Shown one piece after another: positions 1-5,971 of a DNA stretch of 7,424 nt. The stretch is taken from positions 15,213-22,636 of the forward strand of contig VBJR01000212.1 of NCBI GenBank assembly GCA_005880175.1. The letters run 5' to 3'. Position 1 is the stretch's first letter; every line of letters starts with the position of its first letter. The stretch comes from Chloroflexota bacterium. Lineage in GTDB: Bacteria; Chloroflexota; Dormibacteria; Dormibacterales; Dormibacteraceae. The notes beneath the pieces were generated by a model. The model searched no databases. It saw only the letters and a program-made list of their open reading frames with translations, and was not told where the DNA came from. The translations under genes and the position numbers were made by a program.

Positions 1-231
1 CTCCCGGGGCACGGCCGCGAGGATCAGGCCGTCACCCTCCGAGTCGATGGCGGTCCGCTCCGCGTACGCCTCGAGCGCGAGCCGCGACTCCTCGCGATCG
101 CGCGCGTCCCAGTACAGGAACCGGGCCACGTCGGGCCGGCGGTAGTAGGCGTGGACGTCGTCGAGGTCCGCCGCGGTCAGCGGCCGCAGGACGAGGCGCT
201 CGGTCTCGATCGGGTACCACGGTCGCAGCAC
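1..231 (-). CDS. GNAT family N-acetyltransferase, N-terminal part (runs off the window)
   Basis: The frame opens with GTG at 231 and stays open for 77 codons to the window edge, so the C-terminal half is missing. The N-terminus reads IETERLVLRPLTAADLDDV followed by a PDVARFLYW segment. This is the typical first strand and helix of RimJ/RimL-type GNAT acetyltransferases, which transfer acetyl from acetyl-CoA to an amine, often the N-terminus of a protein or a small molecule. The acetyl-CoA loop (Q/RxxGxG/A) would lie beyond the window, so catalysis cannot be checked. The start lies 7 bases after the stop of the HNH gene and has no good Shine-Dalgarno sequence, so translation is probably coupled to it. 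An ATG overlapping the HNH stop (240-242) is in another frame that soon loses the GNAT similarity. The family is clear; the substrate is unknown. Confidence 0.8.
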   Translation of the reverse strand, partial: MLRPWYPIETERLVLRPLTAADLDDVHAYYRRPDVARFLYWDARDREESRLALEAYAERTAIDSEGDGLILAAVPRE

Positions 232-238
232 CGGCCGA

Positions 239-1039
239 TCATAGGAGCCCGAAGGCGGCCGGGTCGCGGGCGATGGCGCGGATCGTGCCCGCCCACGGAT
301 ACGGCGAGTCGCCCAGCGTGTCCGTGACCAGCTCCACCGCCTCCTCCAGCGGGTGGCCGCCCACTCGCATCAGCCGGTCGATCATCTCCACCGCGAGGCG
401 GATGTGCGCCTGCCGCCAGCTCCGCAGGCGGCGCCGGTTCAGGTGGTACACGTCGATCGACATGGCGCCCATCCGACTGCCCTCGCGGGGCAGCGCGTGG
501 CCGTTCACGTCGAACGTCAGGTGCTCCTCGGGGTCGTCCCGGGTCGGGTCCAGCAGCAGGCGCACCTCCGCGTCCAGGTCGCCGGACGGGTCCATCGCCC
601 GCGTCCTCTCGTCGGCGAGCGGGAACCGGTCCGCCTTGCCGGCCGCCGGGCCCGGGCTCGCCTCCTCCCACGTCGGCCGGTCCTTCCGGCGCCGGTTGCA
701 CAGCTCGCAGGCCAGCAGCAGGTTGTCCCAGTCGTACGCCAGCCAGTAGTACCCCGGGTGGTCCGCGCGCTCGCTCACCCGGCCCTTGGGCCGGTAGTGC
801 TCGACGTCCCACGCCATGGACGCCGGCGCCGGCGCCTCGCAGTACGCGCACTTGCTGTCGCACAGGCGCTCCAGCGCCGCGTGGACCTGGTCGTGGTGGT
901 ACACGTTCCGCTGGGCCTCGTGCCGCCCCCGCTCGGCCAGCGCCCGGGCGCCCCACGCCGCCGACAGCGCGTACCAGCCGGCGTCGGGCCGGATCGGGAC
1001 GCCGCGCCCGTCGCGGCGGTCGCGCCTGATGCGGATCAA
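239..1039 (-). CDS. ptuB: HNH endonuclease, PtuB-like (Septu-type defence nuclease)
   Basis: 266 residues, apparently complete. Residues 64-67 (CAYC) and 111-114 (CELC) form two CxxC pairs that should bind one structural zinc. Between them are DVEHYRPK (78-85, with H81) and WLAYDWDNLLLAC (99-111, with N106), followed by CNRRRK (114-119) and, after an insert, DRFPL (137-141). This pattern characterises the HNH proteins paired with ATPases in Septu (PtuB) and in retron-associated PtuAB effectors. The expected role is metal-dependent cleavage of nucleic acid, controlled by the partner ATPase. The start is TTG at 1039 (MIRIRR), next to a G-rich GGGGGGAGGGG tract that could serve as ribosome binding site, though it sits unusually close. 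No ATG or GTG lies near the N-terminus. It follows the ATPase by 30 bases in the same frame. The HNH call is firm; Septu membership is inferred from motifs and neighbour. Confidence 0.85.
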   Translation of the reverse strand: MIRIRRDRRDGRGVPIRPDAGWYALSAAWGARALAERGRHEAQRNVYHHDQVHAALERLCDSKCAYCEAPAPASMAWDVEHYRPKGRVSERADHPGYYWLAYDWDNLLLACELCNRRRKDRPTWEEASPGPAAGKADRFPLADERTRAMDPSGDLDAEVRLLLDPTRDDPEEHLTFDVNGHALPREGSRMGAMSIDVYHLNRRRLRSWRQAHIRLAVEMIDRLMRVGGHPLEEAVELVTDTLGDSPYPWAGTIRAIARDPAAFGLL

Positions 1040-1069
1040 CCCCTCCCCCCAGCCGGGCCGCAGCGCCGT

Positions 1070-2314
1070 CTAGGGCCTGCGGCGCCTGGAGGCCCGGCTC
1101 TGCCGGTCGATCTCGGCCATCGCCGCCACCACCTTCTCGTTGACCACGGGCGGCAACGGCTGGGCGCGCATCCGCCGGCCCAGCGCCACCAGCTCGTGCT
1201 CCTCCTGCCGGCTGCGCCGCGCCGGGCCCTTGCCGACGAGCTCCTCGAACCGCGTCAGCTCCTGCTCTGTCTCCGGCGCGTACACCGCGGCGTCGAACAG
1301 CCGGTCGTCGGCGAGCATGTCCTCGGCCGAGTAGCCCCGGTAGTCGGGCACGTCGGTCTCGACCACGACCTCGTCGTCGCCGCGCTGCAGCACCAGCAGC
1401 TCCGAGGGGTCGGCGCCGAGCGCGACCAGCGGGCTGTGCGTGGTGGCCACGATCTGGGCGGCGGGCAGCAGCTCGGCGAGCCGGGGCATGATCGCGGCCT
1501 GGAGCGACGGGTGCAGGTGCTGGTCCACCTCGTCGACCAGGACGATCCCCCGCACCAGCCCCGACGAGTCGATCCGGTTGGCCCGCATCGCGCGGCCGTA
1601 GAAGTCGAGCAGCCACAGGAACGTCAGCCGGTACCCGTCGGCCCAGCCGTCGAGCGGCACCGCGCCCCCGATCGTCGGCCCGACGAGCTGCACCCCGCCG
1701 CCGACCGGGAGGTCGATGCGATCCTCCGGGTTCATGTCGAGCACGCGCCTGATCCCGCTGAGCGTGTGCTCGTACCGCCTGGTGCCCAGGTAGTCGCGCA
1801 GCCGCCGCAGCGTCAGCTCGGGGTGGATGAGCTCGCGGCTGTAGTCATAGAGGGAGGCGCACGCGTCGTCCACCCGGTACTCGCGGCTCGAGTCGGAGCC
1901 GAACGTGGCCCGGCCGGCGCCGTACCCGCAGACGAACACCGGCGGCGACTGGGGCACCTCGTTCATCGCCAGGAAGTCCTTGGTGCCGTTGGCGGCCACC
2001 TCCCGGCGCAGCGTCGTGGCCGAGCCGTCGGGCGCGACCACGTCCATCTCGATCGTCGCCACCTCGGTGCCGGCCCGCACCATGCTGCCCAGCGGCTGCG
2101 AGAGCAGGCTGGACGCCTCGGTCGAGTCGGCCAGGCAGAGCGCGATCGCCCGCAGCAGCGTGGACTTGTTGGTCCCGTTCTTCCCGATGACGAGCGTGCC
2201 GAGACGAGGTCTGGTCGGGTCGCCCGCCGTGGCCATCCGAACGTCCAGCTCCCGGAACCCCCGGACGTTCGTGAGCCGCAGGCCCGTGATCAGGACAGAT
2301 CCCTGCGCCCGCAC
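1070..2314 (-). CDS. ptuA: AAA/ABC-type ATPase, PtuA-like (Septu-type defence ATPase)
   Basis: 414 residues from GTG at 2314. After an OLD/RecF-like first strand (LITGLRLTNVRGFRELDV, residues 8-25) comes a Walker A (GKNGTNKST, 44-52). Further motifs are a CGYGAGR element (129-135), a signature-like WADGYRL (224-230), Walker B with catalytic glutamate (VLVDEVDQHLHP, 258-269) and the H-switch ATTHSPLV (290-297). These are marks of SMC-like AAA15/AAA21 ATPases, which dimerise around ATP. No transmembrane segment or extra nuclease domain is seen; the C-terminal 100 residues are charged and probably helical. In Septu, PtuA binds and restrains the HNH partner PtuB. GTG 2314 is chosen because it directly precedes the conserved first strand and lies 11 bases after a good -10 element. 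The frame stays open further upstream only because of the frameshift in the preceding methyltransferase gene, so longer versions are artefacts. The exact defence subtype is uncertain. Confidence 0.85.
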   Translation of the reverse strand: MRAQGSVLITGLRLTNVRGFRELDVRMATAGDPTRPRLGTLVIGKNGTNKSTLLRAIALCLADSTEASSLLSQPLGSMVRAGTEVATIEMDVVAPDGSATTLRREVAANGTKDFLAMNEVPQSPPVFVCGYGAGRATFGSDSSREYRVDDACASLYDYSRELIHPELTLRRLRDYLGTRRYEHTLSGIRRVLDMNPEDRIDLPVGGGVQLVGPTIGGAVPLDGWADGYRLTFLWLLDFYGRAMRANRIDSSGLVRGIVLVDEVDQHLHPSLQAAIMPRLAELLPAAQIVATTHSPLVALGADPSELLVLQRGDDEVVVETDVPDYRGYSAEDMLADDRLFDAAVYAPETEQELTRFEELVGKGPARRSRQEEHELVALGRRMRAQPLPPVVNEKVVAAMAEIDRQSRASRRRRP

Positions 2315-2325
2315 CGTTTCCCAGA

Positions 2326-2353
2326 ATGATAGCCGGGGCCTTCCGAGAGTCAA
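2326..2353 (-). promoter_or_regulatory. Sigma-70-like promoter for the ptuA-ptuB module
   Basis: On the minus strand TTGACT (2353-2348) is followed after 16 bases by TATCAT (2331-2326). Each hexamer matches the bacterial consensus at 5 of 6 positions, which stands out in such GC-rich DNA. Transcription would start about 7 bases downstream, near 2319, leaving only 4-5 bases before GTG 2314, so the ATPase mRNA would be nearly leaderless. The site lies in the 55-base gap after the methyltransferase stop, so the defence pair can be expressed independently of the genes before it. No start site has been measured. Confidence 0.6.
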
Positions 2354-2369
2354 TCCGGCACGGCTCCGT

Positions 2370-3181
2370 TCAGCCGGCGCGGGTGCCCGTGGCGAGCAGG
2401 GCCGGCATCGGCACCTCCACCCCGCCGTCCGGCCGGCGGAAGCGCTCGGCCGCCTCCCGCACCGTCGCCGCGATCCGGGCCCGCGCCTCGGCGTCCTGGC
2501 CCCGCAGCAGCGCGCCCGTGCGGGCGGTGCCGAGGTGGAACGCGCGGAACAGGTCGTCGGGCGAGTCGAGCCGCCACGCCAGGTCCAGCCGCTGGACGGC
2601 GGCGCCGGTGAACCCCGCCGCCTCCAGGCCCGCGGCGCACGTGGCGGGCTCGCTGAACCGGAAGAAGTCCGGCCCGCTGGGCAGCTCGACCGGGCGGCCG
2701 CAGCGCCGGACCGCGTCCAGGACGAGCGCGAAGCCGGCGGCCCGGCCCGGATCCGCCCACGCCGTGAACCCGTACCGGCCCCCGGCCTGAGGACGCGCGC
2801 GGCCTCGGCGATCGCCGCCTCGGGCCGGCCCAGGTGGAGGATGCCGAAGTTCATCGCCACGGCGTCGAACTCGGCGCCGGGGAACGGCAGCCGTACCGCG
2901 TCGCCCTCCTGGAACGCGACGGCCGGGTGCAGCGCTCGGGCCCTCGCGACCATCGCCGCCGAGAAGTCCAGCCCGACCGCGCCGGCGCCGCAGGCGGCCG
3001 CGGCGGCGGCCAGGTAGCCGGGCCCTGAGGCGACGTCCAGCAGCCGGGTGCCGGCGGCCACCCCGAGGGCGTCCAGCACCGCAGGGATGGTCTGGGTGGT
3101 CAGGCCGCCCCAGCCGGCGTGGTAGGCGTCCACCGCGCCCTGCCACTGCTCGTGCTCGAAGTCGTGGAAGGCGCTGGTCAC
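2370..3181 (-). pseudogene. Class I SAM-dependent methyltransferase, frameshifted
   Basis: The N-terminal part reads from GTG 3181 and contains SAM motif I (LLDVASGPGY), a GLDFS acidic strand, and FDAVAMNFGILHLGRPEAAI leading into ARVLRPG. This is the UbiE/type-11 methyltransferase fold. At the C-run 2779-2783 the reading frame jumps. The rest (GGRYGFTAW ... LLATGTRAG) continues in another frame to TGA at 2370-2372. One more C in the run would join both parts into a coherent protein of about 270 residues with the expected LRPGGRYGFTAW junction. The start overlaps the stop of the preceding gene (GTGA), indicating translational coupling. As written, the unshifted frame reads on without a stop into the ATPase gene. 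Either a real one-base deletion or a homopolymer sequencing error explains this. The methyl acceptor cannot be told from sequence. Confidence 0.8.
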
Positions 3182-3807
3182 TCCGGCAGGGTACCGTCGC
3201 GGACCAGGCGCAGGCGCCAGGCCGGCCGCCGCCGGCCCGCGCCCAGGCGGCTGGCCCACGACGAGCGGGTCGCCTCGATCTCGTCCCGCGTGGCCGGCCG
3301 CCACTCGGCGAGCGTCAGGCCGTGGGCGGCGTAGCGCTCGGCCAGCACCGGCCCCAGCCGCTCGTCCGGCACGGGCAGCGCCAGCGACCGCTCGTGGTCG
3401 GTGACCGAGAGCACGGCCGTCACGCACGCCCCCGGCTTCGCGATCCTGGCCAGGCCGTGGGCGACCTCGGCCTCGACCTCCAGCACGCCGCGCAGCAGCG
3501 AGCCCCAGGGAAAGTGGACCGTGACGGCGTCGGCCATGCCGTCCAGCTCGGATGGGAGCTCCTCGGCCCGGGCGACGACCAGCAGGACGTTGTCCAGACG
3601 CTGCCGCTGCACCCTGCGCCACGCCGGCGCCATCGCCGGGCCGTGCGCGTCCACGGCGATGGCGAGCGTGTCGGGGCCGGCGGCCGCGAGCGCGTACCGG
3701 CCGTCACCCGCACCCACGTCCACGACGGTGCGCGGGAAGCGGCCGGCGAGGGCTCACAGTTACCCGACGTCGAGCTCGACGAGGCGTTTGCCCTGCACCA
3801 CGCGCAT
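3178..3807 (-). pseudogene. KamB/NpmA-like 16S rRNA (adenine1408-N1)-methyltransferase with two in-frame stops
   Basis: From ATG 3807 the frame reads MRVVQGKRLVELDVG, then TAA (3762-3760), CTG, TGA (3756-3754), then ALAGRFPRTVVDVGAGDGR onward to the end without further stops. Both sides of the stops align in one frame with the N-terminus of the aminoglycoside-resistance methyltransferases KamB and NpmA, which methylate N1 of A1408 in 16S rRNA. The SAM loop (VDVGAGDGR), HFPWGSLLRGVL and SSWASRLGAG are present. The two tryptophans (about residues 101 and 184 of 209) correspond to those that hold A1408 in NpmA. Length also fits the family (about 215). An intact piece could start only at GTG 3723, inside the SAM motif and without a ribosome binding site. 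The gene is therefore probably inactivated by two point mutations, or the sequence has errors. It overlaps the next gene by 4 bases. Confidence 0.75.
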
Positions 3808-3821
3808 GGGCGGCATTCTAC

Positions 3822-4430
3822 TCACGACTCCGGATCGCCGCCCAGCCGGTCGAGCTCGGCGCGGAGCGCCTCAGGGGTGACGCCGAGGCCGGCGAGCGCG
3901 GCGCTGGCGACCCCGTCGGTGGCCGCGAGCGCGAGGACGAGCGGCCGCGTCCCCACCTGGGCGGGGTACGCGACGTCGTGGAACGCCGCCTCGACCGCCT
4001 GCTTCAGCTCCGTGGTGGGGCCGAGCCCCGCCAGCGGCGCCTCGGAGCGCGCCAGGCCGGCGAGCGCGGCGCCGACCTGCTCCCGGCCGGCTCCGGCGGC
4101 CTGCAGGGCGAGGGCGGCCGCGCTCCCGGCCTGGCCGGCGAGCGCCAGGAGCAGGTCGCCGGTGTCCGGGTGGCCGCGCTCTCCGGACAGCTCCTGCGCC
4201 CGGAGCATGGCGTCCCTCGCGCTCGCCGAGAACCGGTTGAACGGGAGCACCTGGTCGCCCCCCTTCGTGAAGCGGCCGCCCTCGCGGGGCTGCAGCCGGG
4301 CCATCCGGCCGCGCTTGACGCCGAACCCGAGCAGCGACCGCGCCTCCGTCCTGTCCACGATGCCGAGCTCGACGGCCTTGAGCAGCTCGGCGGTCGTCGT
4401 GATCCGCAGCCTGGCCTCATCTTCCGCCAT
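3822..4430 (-). CDS. Stand-alone Clp N-domain (Clp R) protein
   Basis: 202 residues from ATG 4430, with a short AGGTG upstream. Residues 64-100 (PFNRFSASARDAMLRAQELSG ... DTGDLLLAL) match the first Clp amino-terminal repeat. Residues 138-197 (TTELKQAVEAAF ... VGTRPLVLALA ... LRAELDRL) match the second. In ClpA/ClpC this domain binds substrates or adaptors, but here the AAA+ unfoldase domains are absent. The first 45 residues are extra: a small helical segment (TTAELLKAVELGIVDRTEARSLLGFG) and a basic linker. Stand-alone Clp N proteins are widespread in high-GC bacteria; their role is generally unclear and may be as adaptors. It is the first gene of a leftward run, 14 bases before the KamB-like remnant. 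The domain call is firm; the function is open. Confidence 0.8.
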   Translation of the reverse strand: MAEDEARLRITTTAELLKAVELGIVDRTEARSLLGFGVKRGRMARLQPREGGRFTKGGDQVLPFNRFSASARDAMLRAQELSGERGHPDTGDLLLALAGQAGSAAALALQAAGAGREQVGAALAGLARSEAPLAGLGPTTELKQAVEAAFHDVAYPAQVGTRPLVLALAATDGVASAALAGLGVTPEALRAELDRLGGDPES

Positions 4431-4441
4431 GCACCTAGCCT

Positions 4442-4467
4442 ACCGAAAAATCACCGTTTATAGACCG
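4442..4467 (-). promoter_or_regulatory. AT-rich leader with a TATAAA box and phased CGGT repeats
   Basis: The 113-base gap between the adenylate kinase and Clp N genes contains an AT-rich patch. On the minus strand a TATAAA (4462-4457) lies 26 bases before the ATG of the Clp N gene and is a plausible -10 element. No convincing -35 is visible. CGGT occurs three times at exactly 11-base intervals (plus-strand ACCG at 4442, 4453 and 4464), bracketing the TATAAA. This spacing is about one helical turn and could be a protein-binding site. The assignment rests on pattern only. Confidence 0.35.
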
Positions 4468-4529
4468 TAACAGAAGATATGCGGTGGTGGTCGGCGGGCG
4501 CGCGAGGACGACGGCGTCGCTCGGTCGGT

Positions 4530-4544
4530 GCCCGCCTGCCGGGC
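4530..4544 (-). terminator. Short hairpin at the adenylate kinase stop codon
   Basis: GCCCG and CGGGC form a perfect 5-base stem around a 5-base loop, starting at the last base of the adenylate kinase stop codon. No T-run follows, so it is at best a weak intrinsic terminator, or an mRNA-stabilising hairpin. Such short stems are common by chance in DNA this rich in G and C. Confidence 0.25.
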
Positions 4545-5143
4545 TACCGCGCGGCGATCAGGGCGCGGCTCGCGAGCGCCCGCAGGATCCGCTCGTGCAC
4601 CGCGTCGATGCCGGCGGTCCCGTCGATCTCGAGGACCGGCACGTCGCGGGCCCGGTAGTAGTCGAGGACGGGCGCCGTCCGATCGTGGTACTCCGCCATG
4701 CGCTCGGCGATGGCGGCGCGGTTGTCGTCGGCCCGGTGCTGCTCGCCGGCGCGCTGCAGGAGCCGCTCGACCAGCGTGTCCTGGTCCACGTCCAGGACGA
4801 TGACGGCCGGCACCCGGCAGCCGGCGCTCGCCAGGCGCGTGTCCAGCGACCGGGCCTGGGCCAGGGTCCGCGGGTAGCCGTCGAGGATCGCGCCCCGGCC
4901 CGCGTCCGGTCGCGCCAGGCGCCGCTCCAGCACGCGCTCCATCAGGTCGTCGGGGACCAGCTCGCCGGCCGCGAGGACCGGCGCGACCTCGGCGCCGAGC
5001 GGCGTGCCCGACTCGGTCTCGGTGCGGAGGAGGTCGCCCGTCGAGACGTGGGGCACGCCCAGCGCCGAGGTCAGCTGCTCGGCCTGCGTGCCCTTGCCGC
5101 TCCCGGGCGGCCCGAAGATGACCCAGATCGTCCGTTCCGGCAC
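4544..5143 (-). CDS. adk: Adenylate kinase (short-LID type)
   Basis: 199 residues from GTG 5143. The P-loop GPPGSGKGTQ (11-20), the NMP-binding STGDLLR (34-40), LDGYPRT (87-93) and the late RADDN...ERMAEYHDRTAPVLDYY region are all present and in order. The enzyme interconverts ATP plus AMP with two ADP in the cytoplasm. The LID is the short form: between QR (130-131) and RADD (137-140) there are only a few residues and no zinc cysteines. This gives the roughly 190-200-residue length of short adenylate kinases rather than about 215. The gene is not beside secY or map, the usual neighbours of the housekeeping copy, so it may be a second paralogue. GTG 5143 is chosen because it immediately precedes the first strand (TIWVIFG). 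No Shine-Dalgarno sequence is seen, and a -10-like TACGAT (5155-5150) sits 6 bases upstream, so the mRNA may be leaderless. Confidence 0.9.
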   Translation of the reverse strand: MPERTIWVIFGPPGSGKGTQAEQLTSALGVPHVSTGDLLRTETESGTPLGAEVAPVLAAGELVPDDLMERVLERRLARPDAGRGAILDGYPRTLAQARSLDTRLASAGCRVPAVIVLDVDQDTLVERLLQRAGEQHRADDNRAAIAERMAEYHDRTAPVLDYYRARDVPVLEIDGTAGIDAVHERILRALASRALIAAR

Positions 5144-5191
5144 GGCCCGATCGTACCGCCGGCCGGCGGGCCCGGGCCGCGGCGGTGCCGG

Positions 5192-5221
5192 TATCATGCG
5201 GCGAACCGCTGACCAAGGAGG
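5192..5221 (+). promoter_or_regulatory. -10-like box and strong ribosome binding site before the cyclophilin gene
   Basis: AAGGAGG (5215-5221) lies 6 bases before GTG 5228 and fixes that start. Further upstream TATCAT (5192-5197) is a good -10 candidate, identical to the one before the ATPase gene, but no recognisable -35 precedes it. This is the clearest ribosome binding site in the window and contrasts with the SD-less starts nearby. Confidence 0.5.
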
Positions 5222-5227
5222 GCACGC

Positions 5228-5971
5228 GTGGCCGCAGTCGTCGATCTCCCGCCGTCCCGATCTCCCCGCAGGTCCCGTGCCCATGGCGCGATCCTGGTGC
5301 TCCTCGGGGTCGCGCTGGCCGCCGCAGCCTGCGGCGGGGACAGCGGCACCGGCGACCAGGGGGCGCCCCCGACCGCGGCGCCGGCCACGTCCGCGCCGGC
5401 GGGCCCCGTGGGCCCCTGCCAGAGCCCGGCCGCCGGCAGCCCGGCCAGCCTCCACTTCGGGGCGGAGCCGGCCCTGACGGTGGACACGCACGCGAGCTAC
5501 ACGGCGGTGCTGAACACCAACTGCGGCGCGATCACGCTGGCCATGGAGACCGCGCAGGCGCCGCACACGGTCAACTCGTTCGTGTTCCTGGCCGGCCAGA
5601 AATACTTCGACCACAGCCCGTGCCACCGCCTGACGACGGCCGGCATCTACGTCCTCCAGTGCGGCGACCCGACCGGCATGGGAACCGGTGGCCCCGGCTA
5701 CACGATCCCGGACGAGAACCTGACGGGCGCGACGTACCCGGCCGGCACCGTCGCGATGGCCAACACCGGCCGGCCGCACACGGGCGGCAGCCAGTTCTTC
5801 CTGGTCTACCGCGACACGCAGCTGCCGCCCGCGTACACGCCGTTCGCGAAGGTGAGCGGGGGCCTGGACCTGCTCCAGCAGGTCGCGGGCCTGGGCACGA
5901 CCACGGGCGCGAGCGACGGCCCGCCCCGCGGCCACGTGGTGATCGAGTCGGTGAGCGTCACGAAGGCGTAG
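5228..5971 (+). CDS. Secreted cyclophilin-type peptidyl-prolyl isomerase, lipoprotein
   Basis: 247 residues. An N-terminus with several arginines, a hydrophobic stretch (AILVLLGVALAAAA, 21-34) and a lipobox cysteine at 35 form a lipoprotein signal, so the mature protein should be anchored on the outer face of the membrane. A low-complexity Ala/Pro/Thr/Gly linker (38-75) follows, then the cyclophilin domain (about 90-246). Typical motifs are CHRL (R134 equals the catalytic arginine), LQCGDPTGMGTGGPGY (143-158) and GTVAMANTGRPHTGGSQFF (173-191). Cyclophilins isomerise X-Pro bonds; here the role would be folding of exported proteins. The mature part has four more cysteines (64, 99, 132, 145), an even number compatible with disulfides. 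The gene begins with a strong Shine-Dalgarno sequence. Its end overlaps the convergent SRPBCC gene by 14 bases. Confidence 0.92.
   Translation: MAAVVDLPPSRSPRRSRAHGAILVLLGVALAAAACGGDSGTGDQGAPPTAAPATSAPAGPVGPCQSPAAGSPASLHFGAEPALTVDTHASYTAVLNTNCGAITLAMETAQAPHTVNSFVFLAGQKYFDHSPCHRLTTAGIYVLQCGDPTGMGTGGPGYTIPDENLTGATYPAGTVAMANTGRPHTGGSQFFLVYRDTQLPPAYTPFAKVSGGLDLLQQVAGLGTTTGASDGPPRGHVVIESVSVTKA

Noticed and set aside
177..1616. Minus-strand open frame of 479 codons across the ATPase and HNH genes
   Set aside because: It is a shifted frame of those genes with Arg/Ala/Gly-rich low-complexity product.
353..2329. Very long plus-strand open frame (658 codons) opposite the ATPase and HNH genes
   Set aside because: Its product is rich in Arg, Pro, Val and Gln-His repeats without any domain, and it is antisense to two genes with clear motifs. 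Long antisense frames are expected in such GC-rich DNA.
239..2369. Retron with PtuAB effectors
   Set aside because: PtuAB-like pairs also occur in retrons, but no reverse transcriptase gene or msr/msd-like RNA region is present next to the pair; the 55-base upstream gap is too short.
2315..3622. N-terminal extension of the ATPase (850-residue form)
   Set aside because: It combines a shadow frame, the first half of the methyltransferase and out-of-frame sequence after the C-run frameshift.
3178..3723. Intact short methyltransferase starting at GTG 3723
   Set aside because: This start lies inside the SAM-binding motif, lacks a ribosome binding site, and drops a recognisable N-terminus that is present just upstream in the same frame.
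5144..5935. Upstream extension of the adenylate kinase frame to 5935
   Set aside because: The extension is antisense to the cyclophilin gene and has no family similarity. The P-loop strand starts right after GTG 5143.
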